Assembly (NCBI RefSeq): GCF_003012935.1
Contig: NZ_PUDR01000009.1
Location: 124,001 to 188,000 of the forward strand
Reading direction: 5' to 3'
DNA length: 64,000 bases
Source of the DNA: Pannonibacter carbonis
GTDB lineage: Bacteria > Pseudomonadota > Alphaproteobacteria > Rhizobiales > Stappiaceae
Shown: one piece after another, positions 44,484-53,559 of the stretch
How positions within the stretch are numbered: the stretch's first letter is position 1
How the letters are laid out: every line of letters starts with the position of its first letter
The notes under the pieces: model-generated
Told to the model about the DNA's origin: nothing
The model's input: the letters and a program-made list of their open reading frames with translations, nothing else
The model's database searches: none
Translations under genes and position numbers: made by a program

Positions 44484-44500
44484 TTTAGAGGCGTTCCAAG
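44484..44500. promoter_or_regulatory. Candidate iron control element (Irr box) upstream of hemP
   Basis: TTTAGAG-GCG-TTCCAAG matches 11 of 14 defined positions of the rhizobial ICE motif (TTTAGAA-N3-TTCTAAA, from memory). It lies 25 bases upstream of the hemP start codon. The position would suit repression or anti-repression by Irr. Confidence 0.5.
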
Positions 44501-44517
44501 TTGCGAGTGGCTCGCAA
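44501..44517. promoter_or_regulatory. Perfect palindrome adjoining the Irr-like box
   Basis: TTGCGAG-TGG-CTCGCAA is a perfect 7+3+7 inverted repeat directly abutting the Irr-like box in the hemP promoter region. It could be a second operator or a leader hairpin of the hemP mRNA. Confidence 0.45.
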
Positions 44518-44747
44518 CAATTAACTTGACTCTAATACTCAGAATAAAGTACCAAGACAAGGCCTGAACGGCGCTGCCCCGGAAATCGCGTCCTCCGGCC
44601 CGGCGTCTCAGGCAGGACTGATCACCAGTCAAAATGCCAGGCAAGCCAGCTGTTTTCTCCTCTCCCTCAAACGGCAAGCCAGCCCGGTATTTTTAGTCGA
44701 TATTCGTGACCGGTGTGAACCGGCATAACGCCCTCGGCCTCCCCGAA

Positions 44748-44880
44748 GTCATCCCGGCCAAGCGCAGCGCCGAGCCGGGACCGGAGAGTCCAGATATCCA
44801 TCTTTCAATGATTTCCCGCCCCCGGAGAGACCTTGGCTCTCCGGTCCCGGATCTCCGCTTCGCTGCGTCCGGGATGACGA
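44748..44880. repeat. Nested inverted-repeat element (133 bp) between hemP and rirA
   Basis: Outer ends GTCATCCCGG (44748-44757) and CCGGGATGAC (44869-44878) are inverted. Inside, GGGACCGGAGAG and CTCTCCGGTCCC form a second inverted pair. The CCGGATCT / CTTCGCTGCGTCCGGGATGAC module resembles the element at 21480-21528. It occupies much of the 489-base gap 44460-44948, where I see no gene. Confidence 0.7.
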
Positions 44881-44948
44881 TAGAGGGCTTGTCAGAAGGC
44901 TGCGCCGGTTGGAGATCGGCGTCGGGCCTTGCGCGGTGCTGCGCAGGA

Positions 44949-45404
44949 TCAGCTGGCGGCAGCCATCGGTTCGTCGATATGCAGCAGCTGGCGCAGGTCG
45001 AGGCGATTTTCGGAGATGTCGTGGATCGTCTTTTGATCCAGCACGTCCATGAAAGCCTCAAGCGCCTCGTGCAACACGCCGTTGAAGCCGCAGGTGGTCA
45101 GGATCGGGCAATCCTTGCGGCCGGAGTTGAAGCACTCGGCCAGATAGAACGAGTCTTCCGCAGCGCGGACAACTTCGCCGATCGTGATCTTTTCCGCGGG
45201 CCGGGCGAGCGTGATGCCGCCGTTGCGACCGCGAATGGTCTTGATGAGATCCGCATCGACCAGGACCTTCATGATCTTGAACAGATGCGTTTCGGACATG
45301 CCAAAGCTGGAGGCGATGTCAGCCACCTTGCTGGGCCGGTCAGGATTCGCAGCGCAGTACATCAGCGTGCGAACGGCGTAGTTGGTTTGTTGAGTAAGGC
45401 GCAT
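44949..45404 (-). CDS. rirA: Iron-responsive Rrf2-type regulator RirA
   Basis: A 151-residue Rrf2 regulator. MRLTQQTNYAVRTLMYCAAN, the winged-helix core and IRGRNGGITLARPA match RirA closely. Cys91, Cys99 and Cys105 (AECFNSGRKDCPILTTCG) fall at the spacing of RirA, which binds a [4Fe-4S] cluster and represses iron-uptake genes when iron is sufficient. The related NsrR has a shorter Cys spacing. ATG 45404 is the canonical start; ATG 45440 would add 12 residues. The nearby hemP gene is a typical RirA/Irr target. Confidence 0.9.
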   Translation of the reverse strand: MRLTQQTNYAVRTLMYCAANPDRPSKVADIASSFGMSETHLFKIMKVLVDADLIKTIRGRNGGITLARPAEKITIGEVVRAAEDSFYLAECFNSGRKDCPILTTCGFNGVLHEALEAFMDVLDQKTIHDISENRLDLRQLLHIDEPMAAAS

Positions 45405-45506
45405 AGGTTTAGATATGTCCACTGCCGGCCCTTGCGTCAATGGGCATGGTGAGCCTGAGGCTCAAATTTTGCCTTGGCAGGATGATTGGGCGTGGCAGCG
45501 CCGGAT

Positions 45507-46628
45507 TCAGCCGGCTTTGCGCCGTGGCAGGGCAGCCGGGGCAGCATCGACGGTGGTGGTCTTGTCTGCCTTACGGGCACCATCGACCGGCGGCAGGTTC
45601 TCCGGCAGGAAGATGTCGATGCCGATCCGCTCCTGGGCATCAAGGATCGGCTGCCCGTCGATAAGCGCCTTCAGCACCCGCACGGCACTGCGGATCTCAT
45701 GGCCTGGATCCTGCGCGATCAGCGCTGAAATCGTGCCGCGCTCCAGCGCAGACCGCGTGTAGGGCGTCAGCTCATGGGCGATGAAGGTGATCTCGCCAGC
45801 GCGGCCACTTTCCTCAAGCGCAGCAATGACGCCGCGATTGCCGGCACCCATGTTGTAGAGGCCGGTCAGATCAGGATGCTCGACCAGCAGCTTTCGGGTG
45901 AGATCATAGGTCCGGTCATTGTCGTCGCGGCCTTCACGGACGCGGACAGGCTCAAAGTCCGGATAAAGCTCCTCGAAAACCTCGAGGCAGCCGCCGTGGC
46001 GCTCGGCGTGGTCACGCAGGCCCAGCGATCCGGCAATGAAGCCGATGCGCGCCCGGTGCCCCTGCCGGTTGCCGGCGAGGAAGCGGCCAAGAAGGCGCCC
46101 TGCAACGCGGCCGGCGGCCATGTTGTCGATGCCGACGAAGTGCGCGCGCGCGGAGGCCGGATGATCCGACACCAGCGTCACCACAGGAACGCCGCGCAGG
46201 GTCAGCCGGTCAATGCCAGCCCGAACCTCGGGCGAGGAGGGCGCGACAACGGCGACCCCGTCACAGCCGGTGCGATCCAGCAGGGCGAGCGTGCTGGCGA
46301 CGGAATGGCTGTCAAAGGCATCAATGTCCTGAACGGTAAGGGCGACCCGCTCGCCGGCAACGCGCGAGGCAATGCGCTCGGCCTCCTGGCGCAGGTCGGT
46401 CATGAAGGCGTTCGGGCCGTTCGGGATCAGGAAGGTGAGGCGATAGAGCCGGCGCTTGGCAAGATTGGCGGCAAAGACATCGGGCGTGTAACCGAGGGCC
46501 TTCACGGCTGCCTCGACCCGCTCGACCGTCACAGCCCGGACACCAGGGCGCCGGTTCAGGACCCGGTCAACGGTTGCCAGGCTGACGCCGGCCGTTCTCG
46601 CCACATCGTGAATGGTGATCCGCTGCAT
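45507..46628 (-). CDS. LacI family transcriptional regulator (orphan)
   Basis: A 373-residue regulator. The helix-turn-helix and hinge are at residues 1-60 (ITIHDVARTAGVSLATVDRV, then ALGYTPDVFAANLAKRR). The periplasmic-binding-like sensor domain follows. A C-terminal tail of about 25 residues is Lys/Ala/Pro-rich. The substitution VDRVLNRR in the recognition helix region is typical of a subgroup that often controls inositol or sugar transporters, but no sugar genes lie beside it. Its targets are probably elsewhere. Confidence 0.88.
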   Translation of the reverse strand: MQRITIHDVARTAGVSLATVDRVLNRRPGVRAVTVERVEAAVKALGYTPDVFAANLAKRRLYRLTFLIPNGPNAFMTDLRQEAERIASRVAGERVALTVQDIDAFDSHSVASTLALLDRTGCDGVAVVAPSSPEVRAGIDRLTLRGVPVVTLVSDHPASARAHFVGIDNMAAGRVAGRLLGRFLAGNRQGHRARIGFIAGSLGLRDHAERHGGCLEVFEELYPDFEPVRVREGRDDNDRTYDLTRKLLVEHPDLTGLYNMGAGNRGVIAALEESGRAGEITFIAHELTPYTRSALERGTISALIAQDPGHEIRSAVRVLKALIDGQPILDAQERIGIDIFLPENLPPVDGARKADKTTTVDAAPAALPRRKAG

Positions 46629-46756
46629 GGTCTATCGCCCTCAAACCCCATGCGAACTATAGCGCAGGCAACGGGTTTGTCAGCCATTTTGTTGCAATGC
46701 AAAAAGCTATGCCGGCTGATGAGAACGCCTGCAAATCCGCCAATGAGGGGCGCTGC

Positions 46757-47935
46757 TCAGAGGCTGGAGCCTGCAGCATGGCCAGAGGCCCAGGCCCACT
46801 GGAAGTTGAACCCACCGAGATGGCCTGTCACATCAACCACTTCGCCGATGAAATGGAGGCCGGGAACCTTGGTCGCCGCCATGGTTTTCGATGACAGCTC
46901 GTCCGTATCGACCCCGCCGAGCGTGACTTCAGCCGTGCGATAGCCTTCTGTCCCGGCGGGCAGCAAAGACCAGGAATTGAGCCGGTCGGCTGTCTGGCGC
47001 AGCACCTTGTCGGAGAGATCGGCAAGGCGCCCGCCGAGGCCGTATTCGGAGGCGAGTTCCTCCGACAGCCGGCGCGGCAGGATGTGGCCGACGGCGGTGC
47101 GGATGTCCTGTCGGCCTTGCGCCTGCTTTGCCTCCTTGAGCGCAGCGAAGACATCGGTGCCGGGAGCAAGATCAACGCTGATCGGCTGGCCTTCGCGCCA
47201 GTAGGATGAAATCTGCAGGATTGACGGCCCGGACAGGCCACGATGCGTGAACAGCAGGCCTTCGCGGAAGGATGTCTTGTTGAAGCGGACGACCGCATCC
47301 ACCGACACGCCAGCGAGCTTCTGGCACAGGGCCTTGTTGGCGTCGGAGAAGGTCAGGGGCACAAGCGCGGGACGGGGCGGCACGACCTTCAGTCCGAAGC
47401 GCCGGGCAATATCATAGCCGATGCCGGTGGCACCCATCTTCGGGATCGACGGCCCGCCGGTGGCAACCACCAGCGACGTCGCCTCGACGCGGCCGCGCGA
47501 GGTCTCGATGGCAAAGCGGTCGTCGGGCTTGCTGATGTCGGTGAAGCCTGTCTCCAGCCACAGCTTGCCGCCGGCCTTCTCCATCTCGGCGAGCAGCATC
47601 GTGATGATGTCCTGCGCACTGTCGTCGCAGAAGAGCTGGCCGAGCGTCTTCTCGTGCCAGGGGATGCGGTGGCTGTCGACCAGCTTGAGAAAGTCTGCCG
47701 GCGTATAGCGCTTGAGCGCCGAGACACAGAAGCGCGGGTTCTGTGACAGGAAGTTCGCCGGGCTGGCGTGGATGTTGGTGAAGTTGCAGCGGCCGCCGCC
47801 GGAAATGCGGATCTTGTCCGCTGCGCGCTTGGCATGGTCAATGACGAGCACGGACCGACCGCGCTTGCCGGCCTCAATAGCGCACATCAGGCCGGCGGCG
47901 CCGGCACCCAGGATCAGGACGTCAACTCGTGTCAT
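46757..47935 (-). CDS. YhiN/HI0933-type flavoprotein (NAD(P)/FAD oxidoreductase)
   Basis: A 392-residue flavoprotein of the HI0933/BaiN-like family. It has an N-terminal dinucleotide motif LILGAGAAGLMCAIEAGKRG, KIRISGGGRCNFTNIHASP, ATGGPSIPKMGATGIGYDIA and a C-terminal GEVVDVTGHLGGFNFQWAW. These segments define the family; its physiological reaction is mostly unknown. ATG 47935 is the family start; ATG 48076 would overlap the choV gene and is rejected. It stands alone between the LacI and choV genes. Confidence 0.92.
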   Translation of the reverse strand: MTRVDVLILGAGAAGLMCAIEAGKRGRSVLVIDHAKRAADKIRISGGGRCNFTNIHASPANFLSQNPRFCVSALKRYTPADFLKLVDSHRIPWHEKTLGQLFCDDSAQDIITMLLAEMEKAGGKLWLETGFTDISKPDDRFAIETSRGRVEATSLVVATGGPSIPKMGATGIGYDIARRFGLKVVPPRPALVPLTFSDANKALCQKLAGVSVDAVVRFNKTSFREGLLFTHRGLSGPSILQISSYWREGQPISVDLAPGTDVFAALKEAKQAQGRQDIRTAVGHILPRRLSEELASEYGLGGRLADLSDKVLRQTADRLNSWSLLPAGTEGYRTAEVTLGGVDTDELSSKTMAATKVPGLHFIGEVVDVTGHLGGFNFQWAWASGHAAGSSL

Positions 47936-48008
47936 CGCTGGCTTATAGCAAGAGGCAACGGACTTGCCTCCTGCTATTCGCGTGCGATGGTCCACCTGCG
48001 GTGCCGCG

Positions 48009-49031
48009 TCAGCCCATGCAGCCGAGCAGTTCCGCCTCGCCGATCTGGCCGACCGGGCGGCCGTTGTCGATGACAAGGACCGGACCGGAGACCGCCCGCT
48101 TCAGGGCAATGACCTGCCGCAGCGGCGTCACCAGCTCGCAGTTCGAGCTGCTGGTGGCGGATGCGGCAACCGGGCTCATGATGTCCTGGGCGCGCAACAC
48201 GTTGAGCGGGTTCATGTGCGCGACGAATTCCGCCACATAAGGCGTCGCCGGACGGCGGACGATTTCCTGCGGCGTGCCCAGCTGGATCACCCGCCCGCCC
48301 TCCATGATGGCGATGCGGCTGCCGATCTTGGCGGCCTCGTCGAGATCATGGCTGACGAAGATGATGGTCCGGTGCAGGGTCTGCTGCAGCTGGATCAGCT
48401 CGTCCTGCAGCTTGTCACGGATCAGCGGATCCAGCGCGGAGAAGGGCTCGTCCATCAGGAGGATCGGTGCGTCCGTGGCAAAGGCACGGGCAAGGCCGAC
48501 GCGTTGCTGCATGCCGCCGGAGAGTTCGTGCACCTGCTTGTTGCCCCAGCCGCCGAGGCCGACCAGTTCGAGCTGGGCAGCGACGCGCTTGCTGCGTTCG
48601 GCAAGGCTGACGCCTGCCAGCTCCAGGCCGAAGCCGACGTTGTCGGAAACGGTGCGCCAGGGCAGCAGCGCGAATTGCTGGAACACCATGGCGATGCGGC
48701 TGCGGCGGAGGCGGCGCAGGCGCTCCTCGCCGCAGGTTGCCGGATTGACCATGCTGTCCCCGTCGCGCACGAGCGTCTCGCCCCGGATGACCGGATTGAG
48801 CCCGTTGACTGCGCGCAGCAGCGTCGACTTACCGGAGCCGGACAGGCCCATCAGCACGATGACCTCGCCGGGCATGATGTCGAAGGTCGCTCCGGCGACG
48901 CCCAAGGTCTGGCCGGTTTCGTCCTGGATCTCGCGCCGGGTCTTGCCGGCATCGATCAGCGGCAGCGCCCGGTGCGGTTTCGAGCCGAAGACGATGTCGA
49001 CATTGCGGAAGGAAACAATCGGATCGCTCAT
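48009..49031 (-). CDS. choV: Choline ABC transporter ATPase (with C-terminal CBS half-pair)
   Basis: A 340-residue ATPase of the ProV/OpuAA group. Motifs are LMGLSGSGKSTLLRAVNGL (Walker A), ELSGGMQQRVGLARAFATD (signature), ILLMDEPFSALDP (Walker B) and FVSHDLDEAAKIG (switch His). The N-terminal regulatory extension characteristic of ProV-type subunits is present. The tail has a single CBS-like repeat, DIMSPVAASA onward. Its start codon overlaps the choW stop (TGATG). It energises choline import with ChoX and ChoW. Confidence 0.92.
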   Translation of the reverse strand: MSDPIVSFRNVDIVFGSKPHRALPLIDAGKTRREIQDETGQTLGVAGATFDIMPGEVIVLMGLSGSGKSTLLRAVNGLNPVIRGETLVRDGDSMVNPATCGEERLRRLRRSRIAMVFQQFALLPWRTVSDNVGFGLELAGVSLAERSKRVAAQLELVGLGGWGNKQVHELSGGMQQRVGLARAFATDAPILLMDEPFSALDPLIRDKLQDELIQLQQTLHRTIIFVSHDLDEAAKIGSRIAIMEGGRVIQLGTPQEIVRRPATPYVAEFVAHMNPLNVLRAQDIMSPVAASATSSSNCELVTPLRQVIALKRAVSGPVLVIDNGRPVGQIGEAELLGCMG

Positions 49032-49876
49032 CAGCGGCCTCCCGTCGGACGATTGAGGCGGAAGAACCGGTCCAGCACGATGGCGATCAGGACGATGGCG
49101 ACGCCGACTTCAAAGCCCATGCCGATGTTCACGGTGTTGAGGGCGCGCAGGGTCGGAACGCCGAGGCCGTCAGCGCCGACGAGGGCGGCAATCACCACCA
49201 TCGACAGGGACAGCATGATCGTCTGCGTCAGCCCGGCCATGATCTGCGGCAGGGCATAGGGCAGCTCGATCTTCCACAGGAGCTGCCAACGGGTGGCGCC
49301 AAAGGCGTGACCGGCCTCGAGCAGCTGCGTGGGCGTCGAGGAGACGCCGAGCTGGGTAAGGCGGATCGGGGCGGGCAGGGCAAAGATGACCGTGGCAATG
49401 AGGCCCGGAACCATGCCGAGGCCGAACAGGATCAGCGCCGGGATGAGATAGACGAAGGTCGGGATCGTCTGCATCAGGTCCAGCACCGGCTGCAGCGCGG
49501 TGTAGAACTTCGGCTTGTGCGCGGCCAGCACGCCGATCGGCACACCGACAAGCATGCAGACCGTGGAGGCGCCGAGCACCAGCGCAAGGGTGTTGGTTGT
49601 CTCTTTCCAGAAGCCCAGGTTGATGATGATCAAGAGCGACCCGAGGACGAACAGCGGGAAGCTGAGGTTGCGGCGCACGACGAAGGCCAGAACCGTCACG
49701 GTGCCGACAACCACCAGCGGATCCGGTGTCTGAAGGACATAGAGTATGGCGCCGATCATGGCCTCGAGGGCGACGGCAATCCCGTCAAAGAACCAGGACG
49801 CATGGGTTGTCAGCCAGTCGACGAAGGCCTTGGCCCATTGCCCGAATGGCAGCTTGTAGCTCGTCAGAAAATCCAA
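49031..49876 (-). CDS. choW: Choline ABC transporter permease
   Basis: A 281-residue inner-membrane permease of the ProW type with about six membrane segments. The conserved cytoplasmic loop is EAGHAFGATRWQLLWKIELP, the EAA motif that contacts the ATPase. LDLMQTIPTFVYLIPALILF and MVVIAALVGADGLG are ProW-like. It lies between choX (88-base gap with a hairpin) and choV (overlap) in the choXWV operon. Confidence 0.93.
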   Translation of the reverse strand: MDFLTSYKLPFGQWAKAFVDWLTTHASWFFDGIAVALEAMIGAILYVLQTPDPLVVVGTVTVLAFVVRRNLSFPLFVLGSLLIIINLGFWKETTNTLALVLGASTVCMLVGVPIGVLAAHKPKFYTALQPVLDLMQTIPTFVYLIPALILFGLGMVPGLIATVIFALPAPIRLTQLGVSSTPTQLLEAGHAFGATRWQLLWKIELPYALPQIMAGLTQTIMLSLSMVVIAALVGADGLGVPTLRALNTVNIGMGFEVGVAIVLIAIVLDRFFRLNRPTGGR

Positions 49877-49921
49877 GGGTCACCTCTCCCTGCCGAGGTC
49901 AGGTCCGCCACAGGTGCGGGT

Positions 49922-49952
49922 CCGGCTGAACCGGCATGTCCGGTTCAGCCGG
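49922..49952 (-). terminator. Perfect 13-bp hairpin between choX and choW
   Basis: CCGGCTGAACCGG (49922-49934) and CCGGTTCAGCCGG (49940-49952) are exact reverse complements with a 5-base loop. It begins 12 bases after the choX stop. No T-run follows on the minus strand. Such hairpins protect upstream mRNA or attenuate downstream genes, giving more binding protein than permease. Confidence 0.7.
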
Positions 49953-49964
49953 AAGCTGCTTGTC

Positions 49965-50933
49965 TCAGAGGCCGAGGGCCAGCTTCACCGCGTCCATGGC
50001 GCTCTCGCCGTCGCGGGTCTTGACGTCCTTGAGCCAGCCTTCGATGAGCTGCGGGTTGGCCGACAGCCAGCTCTGGGCGGCAATGGCCGGATCCTGGCCA
50101 CCGTCGAGGATCTTGCTCATGATCTCGTTTTCGAGCGCCAGAGTGAAGTTCAGGTTTTTCAGGAACTGGCCGACATTCGAGCATTCCTCAAGATAGCCCG
50201 CGCGGACATTGGTGTAGATGGTCGCGCCGCCGAGATCGGGGCCGAACACGTCGTCGCCGCCCTCGAGATAGGCGATCTCGAAATTCGAGTTCATCGGGTG
50301 CGGCTCCCAGCCGAGGAAGACGACGTCTTCCTTGCGCTTGGTGGCGCGGGAGACCTGGGCCAGCATGCCCTGCTCGGAGGATTCCACGATCTGGAAGCCC
50401 TTGAGGCCGAACTGGTCGCCATCAATCATGCCGAGGATGAGGCGATTGCCGTCGTTGCCGGGCTCGATGCCGTAGATCTTGCCGCCAAGTTCCTCCTGGA
50501 ACTTGGCGATGTCGCCGAAGCTCTTGAGGCCCTTGTCATAGGTGTATTTCGGCACGGCGAGGGTGTATTTGGCTCCTTCAAGGTTTGCCCGCACGGTTTC
50601 GACGGACTTGTCATCGCGATAGGGCGCAATGTCGGCTTCCATCGTCGGCATCCAGTTGCCGAGGAACACATCAATGTCCTTGTTCTTCAGCGACGCATAG
50701 GTCACCGGAACCGACAGAACCTTGACGTTGGTCTCGTAGCCGAGCGCAAGGAGAATGGTGGAGGCGACGGCGGTGGTCGCGGTGATGTCGGTCCAGCCGA
50801 CATCGGAGAACCGCACGGTCTTGCAGCTGTCCGGCTCGGCGGCCTGGGCGTGTGTTGCAGTCGCCAGTCCCATGGCGCCCGTCATGGCCAGGGCCAAGGC
50901 TGCGCCGGTGATGGAAGTGAATACGCGCTTCAT
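49965..50933 (-). CDS. choX: Choline-binding periplasmic protein
   Basis: A 322-residue binding protein. The Sec leader starts MKRVFTSITGAALALAM and is cleaved near THAQAAE. The mature protein has FSDVGWTDITATT, FLGNWMPTMEADI and VVFLGWEPHPMN, supplying Trp residues of the aromatic cage that binds the quaternary ammonium in Sinorhizobium ChoX, plus Asp and Asn contacts. Two Cys (DSCKT and LEECSN) can form the known disulfide. ATG 50933 follows GGGAGA. It is the first gene of choXWV and diverges from betI. Confidence 0.93.
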   Translation of the reverse strand: MKRVFTSITGAALALAMTGAMGLATATHAQAAEPDSCKTVRFSDVGWTDITATTAVASTILLALGYETNVKVLSVPVTYASLKNKDIDVFLGNWMPTMEADIAPYRDDKSVETVRANLEGAKYTLAVPKYTYDKGLKSFGDIAKFQEELGGKIYGIEPGNDGNRLILGMIDGDQFGLKGFQIVESSEQGMLAQVSRATKRKEDVVFLGWEPHPMNSNFEIAYLEGGDDVFGPDLGGATIYTNVRAGYLEECSNVGQFLKNLNFTLALENEIMSKILDGGQDPAIAAQSWLSANPQLIEGWLKDVKTRDGESAMDAVKLALGL

Positions 50934-51122
50934 CCGGTTGTCTCCCGCTCTTGTATGGCGCCCCGGTACACGGGGTCGTTCGCCGGTGTTCAGTCCCAAT
51001 GAACCCCGGACGGACATCTCAAACAATGGGCAACCGATTGATTTAGCCGTCTTTGCGGCAGGTTTGCCCCTCTGGTGAGACTTAATGAACCATTGACTGT
51101 TGGCTTTGGCAAGTTTTGATTG

Positions 51123-51136
51123 ATTGATCGTTCAAT
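51123..51136. promoter_or_regulatory. BetI-type operator in the choX/betI divergent promoter
   Basis: ATTGA-TCGT-TCAAT is a 5+4+5 inverted repeat, close to the BetI sites of enterics and vibrios (ATTGAACG-type half, from memory). It lies 36 bases before the betI ATG. A looser repeat, AATG-AAC-CATT, sits at 51084-51094, toward choX, and may be a second site. Choline would relieve repression of bet and perhaps cho genes. Confidence 0.65.
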
Positions 51137-51172
51137 TAAAAATAATCATCTAGGATCATTGGGGAGAACGAC

Positions 51173-51808
51173 ATGCCAAGGATCGGGATGGAGGCCGAGC
51201 GCAGGCGCAGCCTGATCGCGGCGACAGTCGATGCGATTCACGAACAGGGCTATTGCGACGTGACGATCGCGCAGATCGCGCGCAAGGCCGGCGTGTCGGG
51301 CGGGCTCGCACATCACTATTTCGGCTCCAAGGATCAGCTCCTTGCCGCCACCATGCGCCATCTGCTGCATGAACTGGGCGAGGGCATCCGCGCGCGTCTT
51401 GCCGAGGCGCATACACCTCGTGCGCGGCTTTCGGCGATCATTGCCGGTAACTTTGAAACCGGGCAGTTCCGCGAGGCCGTGATTGCTGCCTGGCTGGCGT
51501 TCTACTCGCAGGCCCGCACCAATCCGGCGAGCCAGCGTTTGCTGCGCATCTATTCCGCCCGCCTTGTCTCCAACCTGACGCACAGTCTGCGTAGCTTTCT
51601 GCCATTGCCGGACGCGCAGCTCGTGGCCGAGGGAACGGCCTCGATGATCGACGGGGTCTGGATCCGCCGCGCACTGAAGGAAGCGCCGCCCGATCCCGAG
51701 GCTGCCATCCGCCTCGTCGAGGATTACGTAGAGGCACAGATCCTGCTGCACCGGGCCCGGGCGTCCGGGGCCACAACGCCACAGTCCGACGGGGGACGCC
51801 CTGAATGA
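51173..51808 (+). CDS. betI: Choline-responsive TetR repressor
   Basis: A 211-residue TetR-type repressor. [40 protein letters not shown] and [16 protein letters not shown] form the DNA-binding domain as in Bet[21 protein letters not shown] is the BetI-specific segment. It represses the bet operon in the absence of choline. ATG 51173 follows GGGGAG. Its stop overlaps the betA start (ATGA). It lies divergently to choX, so both uptake and oxidation may be controlled together. Confidence 0.94.
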   Translation: MPRIGMEAERRRSLIAATVDAIHEQGYCDVTIAQIARKAGVSGGLAHHYFGSKDQLLAATMRHLLHELGEGIRARLAEAHTPRARLSAIIAGNFETGQFREAVIAAWLAFYSQARTNPASQRLLRIYSARLVSNLTHSLRSFLPLPDAQLVAEGTASMIDGVWIRRALKEAPPDPEAAIRLVEDYVEAQILLHRARASGATTPQSDGGRPE

Positions 51809-53466
51809 ACGACACGTTTGACTTCATCATCGTCGGGGCCGGATCGGCCGGCTGCGCGCTGGCCTACCGCCTGTCGGAAGATCCGAAGAACCGCGTCCTG
51901 GTGCTGGAGTTCGGTGGAACGGATGCCGGGCCCTTCATCCAGATGCCGGCGGCGCTGTCCTATCCGATGAACATGAGCCGCTATGACTGGGGCTTCCAGA
52001 GCGAGCCCGAGCCGCACCTCGGCGGGCGCATTCTGGCAACCCCGCGCGGCAAGGTGATCGGCGGCTCGTCCTCGATCAACGGCATGGTCTATGTGCGCGG
52101 CCACGCGCGCGACTTTGACACCTGGGAAGAGATGGGCGCCAGCGGCTGGGGCTACCGGCATGTGCTGCCCTATTTCCAGCGCCAGGAAGAGACCCCGACC
52201 GGCGACGACGGCTTCCGGGGCCGCTCCGGTCCGCTGCATGTGCAGCGCGGCACCAAGTGGAACCCGTTGTTCGATGCCTTCATCAAGGCCGGCAAGCAGG
52301 CGGGCTACGAGACGACGGGTGACTACAACGGCCAGAAGCAGGAAGGCTTCGGCGACATGGAGATGACCGTGAAGAACGGTCAGCGCTGGTCCGCCGCCAA
52401 TGCCTATCTGAAGCCGGCGCTGAAGCGCGGCAATGTGGAGATCGTCACCGGGGCCTTTGTCCGCCGGGTGGTCATCGAGAACGGCCGGGCGACCGGCGTC
52501 GAGTACCAGCGTGGCTCCGGCCAGCCGGTCACGGCGCGGGCAGCGCGGGAAGTGATCATTTCCGCCTCGTCGATCAACTCGCCCAAGATCCTGATGCTCT
52601 CCGGCATCGGGCCGGCCGCGCATCTGCGCGAAATGGGCATTGACGTGGTCGCGGACCGGCCGGGCGTCGGCGCCAACTTGCAGGATCATCTGGAACTCTA
52701 CATCCAGCAGGCCTGCACCCAGCCGATCACGCTCTACAAGCACTGGAACCTTGTTTCCAAGGCTCTGATCGGGGCGCAGTGGCTGTTCACGCGCAAGGGG
52801 CTTGGCGCCTCGAACCAGTTCGAGGCCTGTGCCTTCATCCGCTCCAAGGCCGGTGTCGAGTATCCTGACATCCAGTATCACTTCCTGCCTTTCGCGGTGC
52901 GCTACGACGGCAAGGCAGCGGCCGAGGGGCACGGGTTCCAGGCCCATGTCGGGCCGATGCGCTCCAAGTCGCGCGGCCGCATCCGCCTGACCTCGGGCGA
53001 TCCGTTGGCCAAGCCCTCGATCCTCTTCAACTACATGTCGCACCCGGACGACTGGGCCGACTTCCGCACCGCGATCCGACTCACGCGCGAGATCTTCGGT
53101 CAGGAGGCCTTCACGCCCTATCGCGGCCGCGAGATCCAGCCGGGTGCCGGCGTGCAGAGCGACGTGGAGCTGGACAATTTCATCCGCGAGCATGTGGAGA
53201 GCGCCTATCACCCCTGCGGGTCCTGCCGCATGGGGGCCGCGAGCGATCCGATGGCCGTGGTGGATCCGGAATGCCGGGTGATCGGCGTCGAGGGCCTGCG
53301 CGTGGCCGACAGCTCGATCTTCCCGCAGGTGACCAACGGCAACCTCAATGCCCCGTCGATCATGGTGGGCGAGAAGGCCTCGGACCACATTCTCGGCAAG
53401 ATCCCGCTTGCGGCATCCAATCTGGCGCCCTGGATCCATCCGCAGTGGCAAACGCGTCAGCGTTGA
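51805..53466 (+). CDS. betA: Choline dehydrogenase
   Basis: A 553-residue GMC-family flavoprotein oxidising choline to betaine aldehyde at the membrane. The FAD motif [20 protein letters not shown] is N-terminal. The GMC signatures [20 protein letters not shown] and [17 protein letters not shown] are present. The catalytic His lies in [13 protein letters not shown] near the C-terminus. Overlap with betI implies coupled translation. The order betI-betA-betB differs from the betIBA of E. coli. Confidence 0.95.
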   Translation: MNDTFDFIIVGAGSAGCALAYRLSEDPKNRVLVLEFGGTDAGPFIQMPAALSYPMNMSRYDWGFQSEPEPHLGGRILATPRGKVIGGSSSINGMVYVRGHARDFDTWEEMGASGWGYRHVLPYFQRQEETPTGDDGFRGRSGPLHVQRGTKWNPLFDAFIKAGKQAGYETTGDYNGQKQEGFGDMEMTVKNGQRWSAANAYLKPALKRGNVEIVTGAFVRRVVIENGRATGVEYQRGSGQPVTARAAREVIISASSINSPKILMLSGIGPAAHLREMGIDVVADRPGVGANLQDHLELYIQQACTQPITLYKHWNLVSKALIGAQWLFTRKGLGASNQFEACAFIRSKAGVEYPDIQYHFLPFAVRYDGKAAAEGHGFQAHVGPMRSKSRGRIRLTSGDPLAKPSILFNYMSHPDDWADFRTAIRLTREIFGQEAFTPYRGREIQPGAGVQSDVELDNFIREHVESAYHPCGSCRMGAASDPMAVVDPECRVIGVEGLRVADSSIFPQVTNGNLNAPSIMVGEKASDHILGKIPLAASNLAPWIHPQWQTRQR

Positions 53467-53559
53467 GCCATCCTGCGACCCAACGAACAGCAGGAGGCTT
53501 CTGCCAAGGCAGTGGCCGGTCCTGTTTCCCCCTTCTGACCGACTTGCAAGGACGACCTC

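Noticed and set aside
44949-45404. Rrf2 gene considered as nsrR or iscR
   Set aside because: Cys91, Cys99 and Cys105 and the MRLTQQTNYAVR start match RirA; NsrR and IscR have different cysteine spacing, and no isc genes are present.
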